In this document: piece by piece, positions 1 through 8,656 of the stretch | Layout of the letters: each line of letters starts with the position of its first letter | Numbering within the stretch: position 1 is the stretch's first letter | Source of the DNA: Synergistaceae bacterium | GTDB lineage: Bacteria > Synergistota > Synergistia > Synergistales > Synergistaceae | Length of the DNA stretch: 34,135 bases | Direction: 5' to 3' | NCBI GenBank assembly: GCA_031290815.1 | Contig: JAISLO010000123.1 | Location: 1 to 34,135 of the forward strand | Notes under the pieces: generated by a model | Told to the model about the DNA's origin: nothing | The model's database searches: none | What the model saw: only the letters and a program-made list of their open reading frames with translations | Position numbers and translations under genes: made by a program

Positions 1-92
1 GGGAATCTCAGTTGATATAAATATTTCCTGCACTGCTCCTCTGTTGCAAATCTTGTCGTGAATTCTTCGAATGTCATCGGATATTCTCTCAT
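1..92 (-). mobile_element. N-terminus of an IS1595-like transposase, truncated by the left window edge
   Basis: Reverse complement of 92..1 reads MREYPMTFEEFTTRFATEEQCRKYLYQLRFP without a stop, resembling the conserved N-terminus of IS1595-family transposases (F..RF.TEE.C..YL..LR.P). Not in the supplied ORF track because it is short and edge-truncated. Confidence 0.65.
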
Positions 93-110
93 GCCTCAAC
101 TTTACCATTT

Positions 111-528
111 TTACCTTACCTTAGTCAAGGTTATACCTATAAGGAGTCTTTTTATGTCTTCCGCCGAAGCACCCCGCGACGAAGCGCTTCTTGATGCTTC
201 GTCCTGGGCCAATGATGTCAACGACGACGTCGGATGTGCTTCTAGAAAATCCTTTATGTAGGTTCCGTCTGACGCTATCATCTCTTCAAGTTCCAATGGA
301 AGATTTGCCTTGTCTACAAACTCATCCAATTCTTCTTGGGGAAAAGACATGTATCCACGATGACGATACTCTGATTCCTCGCTTTGATCTGGAGTTTCCC
401 TCTTCAGGATCTGGATCAACCGGATTATATGACGAAGAATCTCCCCCGCCTCCCCCGCACCCGCCGCTCGCCAAGGCGAACGCAAACATAATCAATACAA
501 ACCACAGCAGCAAACTTCTTCTCTTCAC
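111..528 (-). pseudogene. Putative frame-disrupted small lipoprotein gene
   Basis: 528..322 begins MKRRSLLLWFVLIMFAFALASGGCGGGGG (signal peptide plus lipobox-like Cys). The coding-like sequence continues in the +1 frame (ETPDQSEESEYRHRGYMSFPQEELDEFVDKANLPLELEEMIASDGTYIKDFLEAHP...) to a stop at 111. Confidence 0.4.
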
Positions 529-1052
529 GCAAAACCTCTCCTTATAAAAAATATTTTGAAGCCGCCTAATATCTGCCGCGCCCGGCGGCCATCGGGAAAA
601 CCGCCGCGAGTTCCCTCCAGCGTCCGGGCGCGGCGTAACAAACCTATGCCCTCAAAATCACAACCTTGTCCCTCAGTCGGCCCTCACCCCTCAGAAAGCC
701 CGAGACCCCTTTTGCCGCCCAACCAACTCCTTCACCGAAATCCGCTTTCGGATCAGAGCACCTTTCCCGCAAAACAAGCGCCGGAACGCCAACGCCCGTG
801 TGACGCCTCGGCGTCGCATCTCCATGATACGGTCTTCTCTGTTCACAAAATTTCTCCTTTCGGAGGGCGCGCGGCCGCCTCCAGTTGTAATGCCGTCCAA
901 AAATTCGGGCGCGCTTGCGCGCGCCACGGATGTCTGGGGCAAATCTTGAACATGCTGTATGTATTGAAAAATATGGCGCTGCTGAACGAGCGCCGGTATG
1001 AGAAAAACGAGGAAGGGTGGAAAGAATTTTTAGAAGAAGAGACCTATGCCTT

Positions 1053-1108
<56 letters not shown>

Positions 1109-1449
1109 GAAATTATGATGGTATTGGCCGACCGGGAAAGCGCATCAGTAAAAACCACTAGAATCATCATCCTGTCGAGGCGAAATTTTTTACTGATATG
1201 ACTTCAGCATACGTCGAGGAGTTTTTCAAGGCCGCGCCGCGGCATCGGAAAAAAAGCAATGTTGATTCCATTGATCTGTCAGCATAAATTCTGTGATTCC
1301 CCCGCCGCTGAATTTACTCATCGAATGGGCATCCGAAGGCTTTTGCCGCTGCAAGTGATTGTGACTGATGTATAACAAGGAGCATGTCTTTTCGCGCTTT
1401 TATTTTTAAAAAAAACACATTGGACTCTTTTCATATGACGAAAATTGTA

Positions 1450-1455
1450 TATAAT
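1450..1455 (+). promoter_or_regulatory. Candidate -10 (TATAAT) of the rubrerythrin gene, with inverted repeat ACTCAT-N7-ATGAGT at 1468-1486
   Basis: Perfect TATAAT about 70 nt before the start codon; no convincing -35; dyad just downstream of the predicted TSS. Confidence 0.4.
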
Positions 1456-1523
1456 AGAGTAAGTTGTACTCATTTCAAGTATGAGTGCGATCTTCAAAAT
1501 CAAAGAATTATGGGGGGAAGTAA

Positions 1524-2072
1524 ATGAAGAAGTTCGTGTGCGACATCTGCGGTTACGTTCACGAGGGCAACGAGCCGCCGGCGGCTTGTCCTCAGTGTAA
1601 GGCGCCTGCGTCCAAATTCACCGAGCAAAAGACCGGAGCTTATACCTGGGCCGACGAGCACCGCATCGGCGTGGCGAAGGATGTCGATCCCGAGGTTGTG
1701 GAGGGACTCCGCGCCAATTTCACCGGCGAGTGCACGGAGGTTGGCATGTATCTGGCAATGAGCCGTCAGGCGGACAGAGAGGGCTATCCCGAGGTCGCCG
1801 AGGCTTACAAGAGGATCGCCTTTGAAGAGGCCGAACATGCGGCTAAATTCGCGGAGCTGCTTGGCGAGGTCGTTTACAGCGATACCAAGAAGAACCTCAC
1901 TCTCCGGGTAGAGGCGGAGAACGGCGCGACTGCCGGGAAGAAAAAGCTCGCCACGAAAGCGAAAGAGCTCGGGTACGACGCCATTCACGACACGGTGCAT
2001 GAGATGTGCAAGGACGAGGCGCGTCACGGCTGCGCGTTCGAGGGCCTGCTGAATCGTTACTTCAACAAATAA
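1524..2072 (+). CDS. Rubrerythrin-type protein with N-terminal rubredoxin domain (reverse-rubrerythrin/NADH peroxidase type)
   Basis: N-terminal [20 protein letters not shown] rubredoxin knuckles followed by a ferritin-like EXXH di-iron domain ([21 protein letters not shown]). SD GGGGGGAAG upstream. Confidence 0.93.
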   Translation: MKKFVCDICGYVHEGNEPPAACPQCKAPASKFTEQKTGAYTWADEHRIGVAKDVDPEVVEGLRANFTGECTEVGMYLAMSRQADREGYPEVAEAYKRIAFEEAEHAAKFAELLGEVVYSDTKKNLTLRVEAENGATAGKKKLATKAKELGYDAIHDTVHEMCKDEARHGCAFEGLLNRYFNK

Positions 2073-2155
2073 CAGTTGAAAAAAAGGAAGAGCTGATCCG
2101 ATGCCGAATGCGGTTCCGGCGGTTTGATCAGCACCTCTGAAGTTTTCTGTTTCTT

Positions 2156-2200
2156 GAGGAGGACTCTCGCCGTCACAAGGGGGAGACCTCCTCTTTATTT
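2156..2200 (+). terminator. Putative terminator after the rubrerythrin gene
   Basis: GAGGAGG (2156-2162) pairs with CCTCCTC (2187-2193), followed by TTTATTT. Confidence 0.55.
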
Positions 2201-2310
2201 GCGCGCCTGACGCATCTGTCCGGGCGGATGCGTTCCTCCCTATGAATATCCGCCAAATCATGATATATAGTATACGGTGCAGGCAATAAAACGACTTGGA
2301 GGGAAACAGC

Positions 2311-3474
2311 ATGACGAAGGATGAGTTTGAAACGCTTCTCGTTCACGGAGGGTATAGCGCGGACGAAAAGAGCTATGGCGCTCTCACGACGCCCATATAT
2401 CAGACGGCGACGTATAGGCAGGGGGAGATAGGCACTCTGCCCGAGTTCGACTACAGCCGCTCGGCAAACCCGACCCGCGGGACGCTCGAACGCCAAATCG
2501 CACTGCTGGAGGAAGGAAGCCACGGATATGCTTTCTCGTCTGGCATGGCGGCCATAACGGCAATTTTGCTCCTGTTCGGCAGCGGGGACGAGATTTTGAT
2601 ACCGCGCGATCTGTACGGCGGTTCATACCGGCTCTTGGACGTCCATTTCAAAAACTTCGGACTGACCTGGCGCATCGTGGACACGACGGACGCGGCCCGT
2701 TTAGACGATGAGTTCTCGCCGAACACGAAGGCCATATTGCTCGAATCCCCGACAAACCCGCTGCTCAGGGTGAGCGACATAGCGGCGGTGTCGAGCGCAG
2801 CTCATCGGCACGGCGCTCTGGTGATCGCGGACAACACGTTCCTGTCCCCGTATCTCCAGCGCCCGCTCACGCTTGGAGCCGATATCGTAGTCCACAGCGC
2901 CACGAAGTATATAGGCGGGCATAACGACGTGCTGGCCGGGCTCGTGGCGCTGAAGGACGATGATCTCGCCGAACGCCTTCTCATGATACAAAAATCCTCC
3001 GGCGGCGTCCTCGGCCCCTTTGACTCATATCTCCTGATTCGAGGGCTCAAGACACTGGCCCTCCGCATGGACAGGGAGACGCAGAGCGCGACGGAGATAG
3101 CCCGATGGCTTCAGGGGCATCCTGGGGCGGACAGGGTTTTTTACCCGGGGCTGGAGGATGACATCGGATACGCCGTAAACGCGAGGCAAGCGGACGGCGC
3201 TGGCGGCCTTCTGTCGTTTGAGCTGAGCGAACGGTACTCGCTGCCGGCCTTCTTCGCCGCCCTCAGCGTGATCACCCCCGCCGAGAGCCTGGGCTCGGTC
3301 GAGTCCATGGCATGTCACCCAGCGACGATGTCACACGCGTCGGTGCCGCCCGAGACAAGAGCCGAGATGGGCATATCGGACCGCCTGATCAGGCTTGCAA
3401 TAGGAATAGAGGGCCTGTCCTCGCTCAAAGAGGACTTGGAGCGGGCTTTCGATGCCGCGAGGATCGAACCTTAA
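2311..3474 (+). CDS. Cys/Met metabolism PLP-dependent enzyme (cystathionine beta/gamma-lyase, cystathionine gamma-synthase or methionine gamma-lyase family)
   Basis: DYSRSANPTRGTLERQIALLE, SSGMAAI, VHSATKYIGGHNDVLAG (PLP lysine), ESLGSVESMACHPATMSHASVPPE. ATG at 2311 preceded by GGAGGG, so the track start at 2296 is probably too early. Confidence 0.92.
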   Translation: MTKDEFETLLVHGGYSADEKSYGALTTPIYQTATYRQGEIGTLPEFDYSRSANPTRGTLERQIALLEEGSHGYAFSSGMAAITAILLLFGSGDEILIPRDLYGGSYRLLDVHFKNFGLTWRIVDTTDAARLDDEFSPNTKAILLESPTNPLLRVSDIAAVSSAAHRHGALVIADNTFLSPYLQRPLTLGADIVVHSATKYIGGHNDVLAGLVALKDDDLAERLLMIQKSSGGVLGPFDSYLLIRGLKTLALRMDRETQSATEIARWLQGHPGADRVFYPGLEDDIGYAVNARQADGAGGLLSFELSERYSLPAFFAALSVITPAESLGSVESMACHPATMSHASVPPETRAEMGISDRLIRLAIGIEGLSSLKEDLERAFDAARIEP

Positions 3475-3589
3475 ATTTTATAGATAAAACAACATCCCCC
3501 GCAGAATTGGCGGCGAAATATACCCGAATGGCTGGAGCGCTATACAATGTGGGCTATGCTTCAGACGATTTCTCCAGAGTCACAAAAAT

Positions 3590-4087
3590 TCAGCTCGCCG
3601 GTTCCACACGCAACGCGGAGTTGAATAGATTCGACGCTATCATCTTGCATCCGACGGCGGTGATTAGGACGATTTCGGCGTCGCTGAAATTGTCCTTCAG
3701 CCTTTTATATATGTCCTCGTTTATATGGTTGGCGTCGCGCGCCAACGCTCGCCCATAGTCTACCAGGACGCGCTCTGTGTCGGTGAAACAAGACTCTTCG
3801 AAACCGATCCCTATTTCGTCCAGCAGTTTCGAGTGATATATAGAGCATACCGGACATTCATCCTCGACGGAGATAGCGTAACAGTAAAGGTAAACAGCGC
3901 GCTCTCCGACAACCTTGATAAGTTCGTTTCGAATCGGGTAAAACTCCATGGCTGTGAACGACGGCCATGAGTGCAAAAGCGTCCCGACCATGTTCGTCAG
4001 CTTGCCGTTTTTTTCGCGATCCTCATATACTTTGAGCGCTTCGCCGCACAGAGAGCTTTTTTTAACGTAGTCCACAATCTTCGACAT
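3590..4087 (-). CDS. Carboxymuconolactone decarboxylase/AhpD-like family protein
   Basis: EDECPVCSIYHSKLLDEIG matches the E..C..C...H AhpD-type motif; small all-alpha protein; last gene of the minus-strand operon. Confidence 0.75.
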   Translation of the reverse strand: MSKIVDYVKKSSLCGEALKVYEDREKNGKLTNMVGTLLHSWPSFTAMEFYPIRNELIKVVGERAVYLYCYAISVEDECPVCSIYHSKLLDEIGIGFEESCFTDTERVLVDYGRALARDANHINEDIYKRLKDNFSDAEIVLITAVGCKMIASNLFNSALRVEPAS

Positions 4088-4109
4088 AACTCATCCCTCA
4101 CCTATCGTT

Positions 4110-4904
4110 TCAAATATCGTAATATGGCGCATATACTCTGGGCGTGGCGGCCACGAGCGCCTTGGTGTATTCGTTGAGAGGATGGGAAAAGAGATCCTCC
4201 GCGAGGATGCGCTCCTCTACCCGGCCTTCGCGCATCACCAGAATGTCGCGAGACATATCGCTGACGACAGCCAGACTGTGCGATATGAACAGATATGAAC
4301 AGCCCTTTGTTCTCTGCAGCGATTTCAGCAATTCGACAATCTGCGACTGTATGGTCATATCCAGCGCCGATGTCGGCTCGTCGCATATTATCAACTCGGG
4401 GTTTCCGGCAAGCGCCCTCGCGATGCCCACGCGCTGACACTGCCCTCCCGAGAGCTCTCTGGGATACCGCGACAGAATTTCCTCGCCCAATCCTACGTCC
4501 GATAATAGAGCGATTGCCCGACGATCCTCGTCTTTCCTTGAAAGGTAGAAATAGAGTCGCAACGGTTCTCTGAGAATGTCCAGCACGCGCATTTTAGGGT
4601 TCAGCGCAGAGTATGGGTCCTGATATATATACTGGATTGCCCGCTTGTGCTCCAGACGACGGTTTCCGTGAGTGATATCGATCCCGTTGAACACTACCCT
4701 GCCTCCGCTCGGAACTATTATGCCCGAGACGATCTTGCCTATCGTAGTCTTTCCGCTGCCAGACTCTCCCACGATACCCAGAGTCTCTCCGCGTCTCAAT
4801 GAAAATGAGACGTCATCCACCGCCACAAACGTCCTTCCTCCTTTCAGCCTGTACTCCATGCGGAGCCCGATTGACCGCAATAGGAGTTCCCTCTCCTCGG
4901 ACAT
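4110..4904 (-). CDS. Peptide/nickel/opine-type ABC transporter ATP-binding protein (DppF/OppF-like)
   Basis: Walker A GESGSGKTT, YIYQDPYSALNPKM, LSGGQCQRVGIARAL, Walker B LIICDEPTSALD. Confidence 0.95.
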   Translation of the reverse strand: MSEERELLLRSIGLRMEYRLKGGRTFVAVDDVSFSLRRGETLGIVGESGSGKTTIGKIVSGIIVPSGGRVVFNGIDITHGNRRLEHKRAIQYIYQDPYSALNPKMRVLDILREPLRLYFYLSRKDEDRRAIALLSDVGLGEEILSRYPRELSGGQCQRVGIARALAGNPELIICDEPTSALDMTIQSQIVELLKSLQRTKGCSYLFISHSLAVVSDMSRDILVMREGRVEERILAEDLFSHPLNEYTKALVAATPRVYAPYYDI

Positions 4905-5741
4905 CTAAATTCCGTCGCCGTCGCGACGAGGCGTCAAACGCGGCATGCTGTTCAAAAGGCGTTTCGTGTAGTCGGTTTTGGGCTGTGCGAAGAGCGCCCT
5001 CTTCGACGCCTCCTCCTCGACAAGACCGTCTTTAAATACTATCACGCGGTCCGCCGTCATATGCACAACGCCGAGATCGTGAGTTATAAGGACTATCGCG
5101 ATGCCGCGCTCTTCCCTCAGCCGCATCAGCAACTTCAGGATCTGAGACTGAATGGTCGCGTCGAGGGCTGTCGTCGGTTCGTCCGCTATGAGCAGACGAG
5201 CGTCGGATACGAGCGCCATTGCGATCATTATCCTCTGCCGCATCCCGCCGGACAACTGATGAGGATACAGGGGAAGCACCCGAGAGGGGTTTCTCATCTC
5301 TACGACATTCAATAACTCCTCAGCCATCGAGGCGAGATCTCCGCGTCCCAGCTCAGGGTGGTGGAGACGCAGCACTTCTCTCATCTGCCTGCCTACGTTG
5401 TACACAGGATTCAGCGACGACATGGAATCTTGAAATATCATCGAAATTCGCCATCCGCGGACCTTGCGCAGTAACTCGTAAGGCATCGTCAGCAAATCCG
5501 AGCCCTCGAACATTATCCTGCCGCCGGAGTATACCGCGCTATCGGATGGCAGGAGGCGAAGGATTGACTTGGCCATCACGCTCTTGCCGCTGCCAGATTC
5601 TCCTACGATACACAAAATCTCGTTGTCTGCGACTTGGAACGATACATCCTTCACGGCTGGTATGAGCCCGTCGTCTCCCTTGAAAGAGACGCTTAGACGC
5701 TCTACGGACAGAAGCCGGTCCTTGCCGCGTTCTTCCGTCAC
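4905..5741 (-). CDS. Peptide/nickel/opine-type ABC transporter ATP-binding protein (DppD/OppD-like)
   Basis: GESGSGKSV, MIFQDSMSSLNP, LSGGMRQRIMIAMAL, LLIADEPTTALD. GTG at 5741 overlaps the upstream stop (GTGA); the track start is 5762. Confidence 0.95.
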   Translation of the reverse strand: MTEERGKDRLLSVERLSVSFKGDDGLIPAVKDVSFQVADNEILCIVGESGSGKSVMAKSILRLLPSDSAVYSGGRIMFEGSDLLTMPYELLRKVRGWRISMIFQDSMSSLNPVYNVGRQMREVLRLHHPELGRGDLASMAEELLNVVEMRNPSRVLPLYPHQLSGGMRQRIMIAMALVSDARLLIADEPTTALDATIQSQILKLLMRLREERGIAIVLITHDLGVVHMTADRVIVFKDGLVEEEASKRALFAQPKTDYTKRLLNSMPRLTPRRDGDGI

Positions 5742-6742
5742 AGCGATCTGGCCTCGTCCCAATCGTTCAGCTTCGCTTCCCCGCCGAGGCGATTCCGGAC
5801 GGCATATCGGTAAGCCTCGGCGGCCAGAACAAGATCGAATATTGGTAAGCCGAATGAATCGAACATTACACGCCGGCCCAGAGACGGGCGAACGGCTGTA
5901 TTGTCATGCAGAAAGCTCTCCAGCGGAATCACACGCTCGGATATGCCGGGCTCGTCCCGGCACAGGCGAAAGAGCGACTGACTGCTGCCCTCGCGTCCAG
6001 CTTCAAAGTCGTCGCAAACGATGCTGTCGAAGGAACGAATGGCTTCCGGCGCGATGTCGTTCATGCCGATGTGAACGTACAACTGGCCGTCGGAAAAGTG
6101 TCTCTCGTAGAGGTACGGCTGAGACGCCGAGGTAGCGCCTATAATGATGTGGGCTTGGGATGCCCGCTCCCCAAAATCAACTATTGGTTCAAAGACCGGA
6201 TTTGATCCATATTCCGCCTCCAGCTTCCGGCAAAGCTCAAATGACCTGGAGCCGCCTTGGCTCCAGACAAAGACCCGCCTCAATCCTGACAGGACTGTCA
6301 CAGCGGCCCTGATCTGAGATTTCGCCTGATGCCCCGCCCCACAACAGAGCAGGAACTCCGAGTCTGGGCGGGCTAACCGCTTCAGTGCCACGCCTGTGAC
6401 GCCTCCAGTGCGCGCCGCGCTGATCTCGTACCCGTCGACTAACGCCAACGGCGTTCCTGTGTCCAGGTCGTTGAGAAGGACGAGCGGTTTTGCGTACATG
6501 GGCGACGCCTGATTTCTAACATGAGAAGTCCATTTGATGCCGGCCATTCCGAGTCCCTTGTGATAAGCCGGTAATGAGTAAAACGCCCCTCCGTCCGGTC
6601 CGTTGGGTTTGAGAAAAACCTCCTTTCCGCATACGGCGTTTCCTGCGGCTTTAGCGCGAAAACATTCTTCCACCAGATCTATCGCCAGTTTCATGCTGGT
6701 TACGCCGCTTCGGAACACTGCGTCGTCGTCTATGATTTTCAA
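5738..6742 (-). CDS. Ornithine cyclodeaminase/mu-crystallin family protein
   Basis: GIKWTSHVRNQ, PLVLLNDLDTGTPLALVDGYEISAARTGGVTGVALKRLARPDSEFLLCCGAGHQAKSQ (Rossmann motif), HIGMNDIAPEAI. Confidence 0.88.
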   Translation of the reverse strand: MKIIDDDAVFRSGVTSMKLAIDLVEECFRAKAAGNAVCGKEVFLKPNGPDGGAFYSLPAYHKGLGMAGIKWTSHVRNQASPMYAKPLVLLNDLDTGTPLALVDGYEISAARTGGVTGVALKRLARPDSEFLLCCGAGHQAKSQIRAAVTVLSGLRRVFVWSQGGSRSFELCRKLEAEYGSNPVFEPIVDFGERASQAHIIIGATSASQPYLYERHFSDGQLYVHIGMNDIAPEAIRSFDSIVCDDFEAGREGSSQSLFRLCRDEPGISERVIPLESFLHDNTAVRPSLGRRVMFDSFGLPIFDLVLAAEAYRYAVRNRLGGEAKLNDWDEARSL

Positions 6743-6754
6743 GCCGCCAGCCCC

Positions 6755-7585
6755 TTAACCTAAATTTTCATGCAGCCAGTCGCTGAATATATTAATGCCG
6801 ACTAGCGTAAACGCTATAGCGGCGCCTGGAATCGCTGACAACCAAGGCGCCGTCATTATATAGTTCCGGCCGTCGTTGATCATGCCTCCCCAGCTCGGGG
6901 AGGAGACGTCTATGCCGAGTCCGAGAAAACTGAGCGACGCGGACAGCAGGATCATCCGCGCTATCTGCAATGTCGTCAGTGTTATGACAGTGTGGCTCAG
7001 GTTAGGCAGGATGTGTCTGGTAATCACCCTGAAGTTCGACACTCCCATAGCCCTCGCCGCTTCGACAAAATTGCGCTCCCTGAGGGACAGGGTCTCGCTT
7101 CTCACCACTCTGGCGAACGATACCCAACCAGTGACCGTAAGCACGAGAATTGTGTTGAACAATGTCGATCCCAGCACCGCTACTATCATTATCGCCATAA
7201 GCATCGTCGGAACCGAAAGGTTGATGTCAGCCAGCCTCATTATGATCACCCCGGCGACTCTGCGATAGTAACCGGCCACAACGCCCAACGCGGAGCCGAT
7301 CATACCGCAGAGGATCGCTGAAACGACGCCTACGAGCAGGGATGTTCTGCCTCCGTACAACAATCTCGATAATACATCCCGCCCGAGCTGATCAGTGCCG
7401 AGGAGAGCTATTCCGCCATCGCTCTCAGACGCCGTCATTGGCGGCGCGAGGATGTTCTCCAGATTCTGCGCATAGGGATCGTGGCTGGTGAAGACCGGAG
7501 CAAACAGCGTAAGGACAAGCACCGTTATCAGACATCCGCCGCTTATTAAGCCCTTACGCTTGTTTTTGACCCTCGTACGTTTCAT
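6755..7585 (-). CDS. ABC transporter permease (DppC/OppC-like)
   Basis: LGTDQLGRDVLSRLLYGGRTSLLVG; EAARAMGVSNFRVITRHILPN (EAA loop); LSFLGLGIDVSSPSWGGMI. Confidence 0.95.
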   Translation of the reverse strand: MKRTRVKNKRKGLISGGCLITVLVLTLFAPVFTSHDPYAQNLENILAPPMTASESDGGIALLGTDQLGRDVLSRLLYGGRTSLLVGVVSAILCGMIGSALGVVAGYYRRVAGVIIMRLADINLSVPTMLMAIMIVAVLGSTLFNTILVLTVTGWVSFARVVRSETLSLRERNFVEAARAMGVSNFRVITRHILPNLSHTVITLTTLQIARMILLSASLSFLGLGIDVSSPSWGGMINDGRNYIMTAPWLSAIPGAAIAFTLVGINIFSDWLHENLG

Positions 7586-7597
7586 CTGTCCGCAATT

Positions 7598-8527
7598 CTA
7601 CGAGTCGATCCTGATGCGAGGGTCTATGTACAGATACAGGAGATCCGTCACGAAATTCACGAGTATGTAGACGAGGCTGATCATGAGAACGCTTGTCTGC
7701 ACGAGCGGAAAGTCTCGGTTCAGTACTCCGGTCATGACGAGCCGCCCCACGCCGGGCCATGAGAACACAGTCTCGGTCACGACCGCTCCCCCCAACAGAG
7801 ATCCAAATTCAAGGCCGATCACGGTGACGACCGGCAGCATCGCGTTTTTAAGGGCGTGGCGAAAAATGATCTGAGTTTCTGAAAAACCCTGGGCGCGCGC
7901 CGAGATTATGTAATTCTCAGACAGCGCGTTCAGGAGAGAAGAGCGGACGGTGCGCGCTATTGGCGCCACGGGGTACGCGGCCAGCGAGATCGCAGGCAGC
8001 ACTATCGACAGCCACCGTTCGTTGCCAGACGACGGAAATACGTGCCAGCGCAGGGAAAAAGCGAAGATGAGCATAATCCCGATCCAAAACACCGGCATCG
8101 ATTGTCCGGCCAACACGATCGCGTTGACCGCGTAATCGACCGGCCCGTTTTTCCTGCAAGCCGCCATCGCGCCAAGCGACACTCCGATGACGACCGCTAA
8201 CACGATCGCTATGGCTGCCAGCAAAATCGTGGCTGGCAGCCGATCGATGAAGAGCTCCAACGCCGGCTGCTTAAAGTAGAGGGATTTACCGAGATCTCCC
8301 CTCATGACGCCCTTCAGGTAATCTATGAACTGAACGGACATAGGCCGGTCGAAGCCGAGGAACTCCCGCATTTCGCTCACCCTGGCTTCGCTCGCCTCCG
8401 GCGGCAGCATCAAACGGACCGGGTCGCCTGACAATCTGATTATGAAAAATGTAAGCGCCACGGCGCTCAACGCTGTCAGAATTGCCTGAAATCCATTTCT
8501 TATTAGAACTCTCCTCGTCTGAACCAA
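7598..8527 (-). CDS. ABC transporter permease (DppB/OppB-like)
   Basis: RLSGDPVRLMLP, GDLGKSLYFKQP, SARAQGFSETQIIFRHALKNAMLPVVTVIGLEFGSLLGGAVVTETVFSWPGVG. Probable TTG start. Confidence 0.95.
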   Translation of the reverse strand: MVQTRRVLIRNGFQAILTALSAVALTFFIIRLSGDPVRLMLPPEASEARVSEMREFLGFDRPMSVQFIDYLKGVMRGDLGKSLYFKQPALELFIDRLPATILLAAIAIVLAVVIGVSLGAMAACRKNGPVDYAVNAIVLAGQSMPVFWIGIMLIFAFSLRWHVFPSSGNERWLSIVLPAISLAAYPVAPIARTVRSSLLNALSENYIISARAQGFSETQIIFRHALKNAMLPVVTVIGLEFGSLLGGAVVTETVFSWPGVGRLVMTGVLNRDFPLVQTSVLMISLVYILVNFVTDLLYLYIDPRIRIDS

Positions 8528-8656
8528 TCCTCTTTCGACAAAACCCGGGTTCCCTGGTCAATCCTCGCCATGAGCGCTTTATTCGATCACAAGGACGAAG
8601 CCGCGGGTTCAAAGTTTTTTTGCGGCGATTGCCATAGCGTTAAATCAGCGTTTTCT

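Noticed and set aside
400-430. GGGAAAC slippery heptamer in the lipoprotein frame, suggesting -1 programmed frameshifting
   Set aside because: The coding-like continuation is in the +1 frame relative to the signal-peptide ORF; a -1 slip does not reach it.
1500-2312. 270-aa minus ORF
   Set aside because: Antisense shadow of the clear rubrerythrin gene in high-GC DNA; no recognisable domain.
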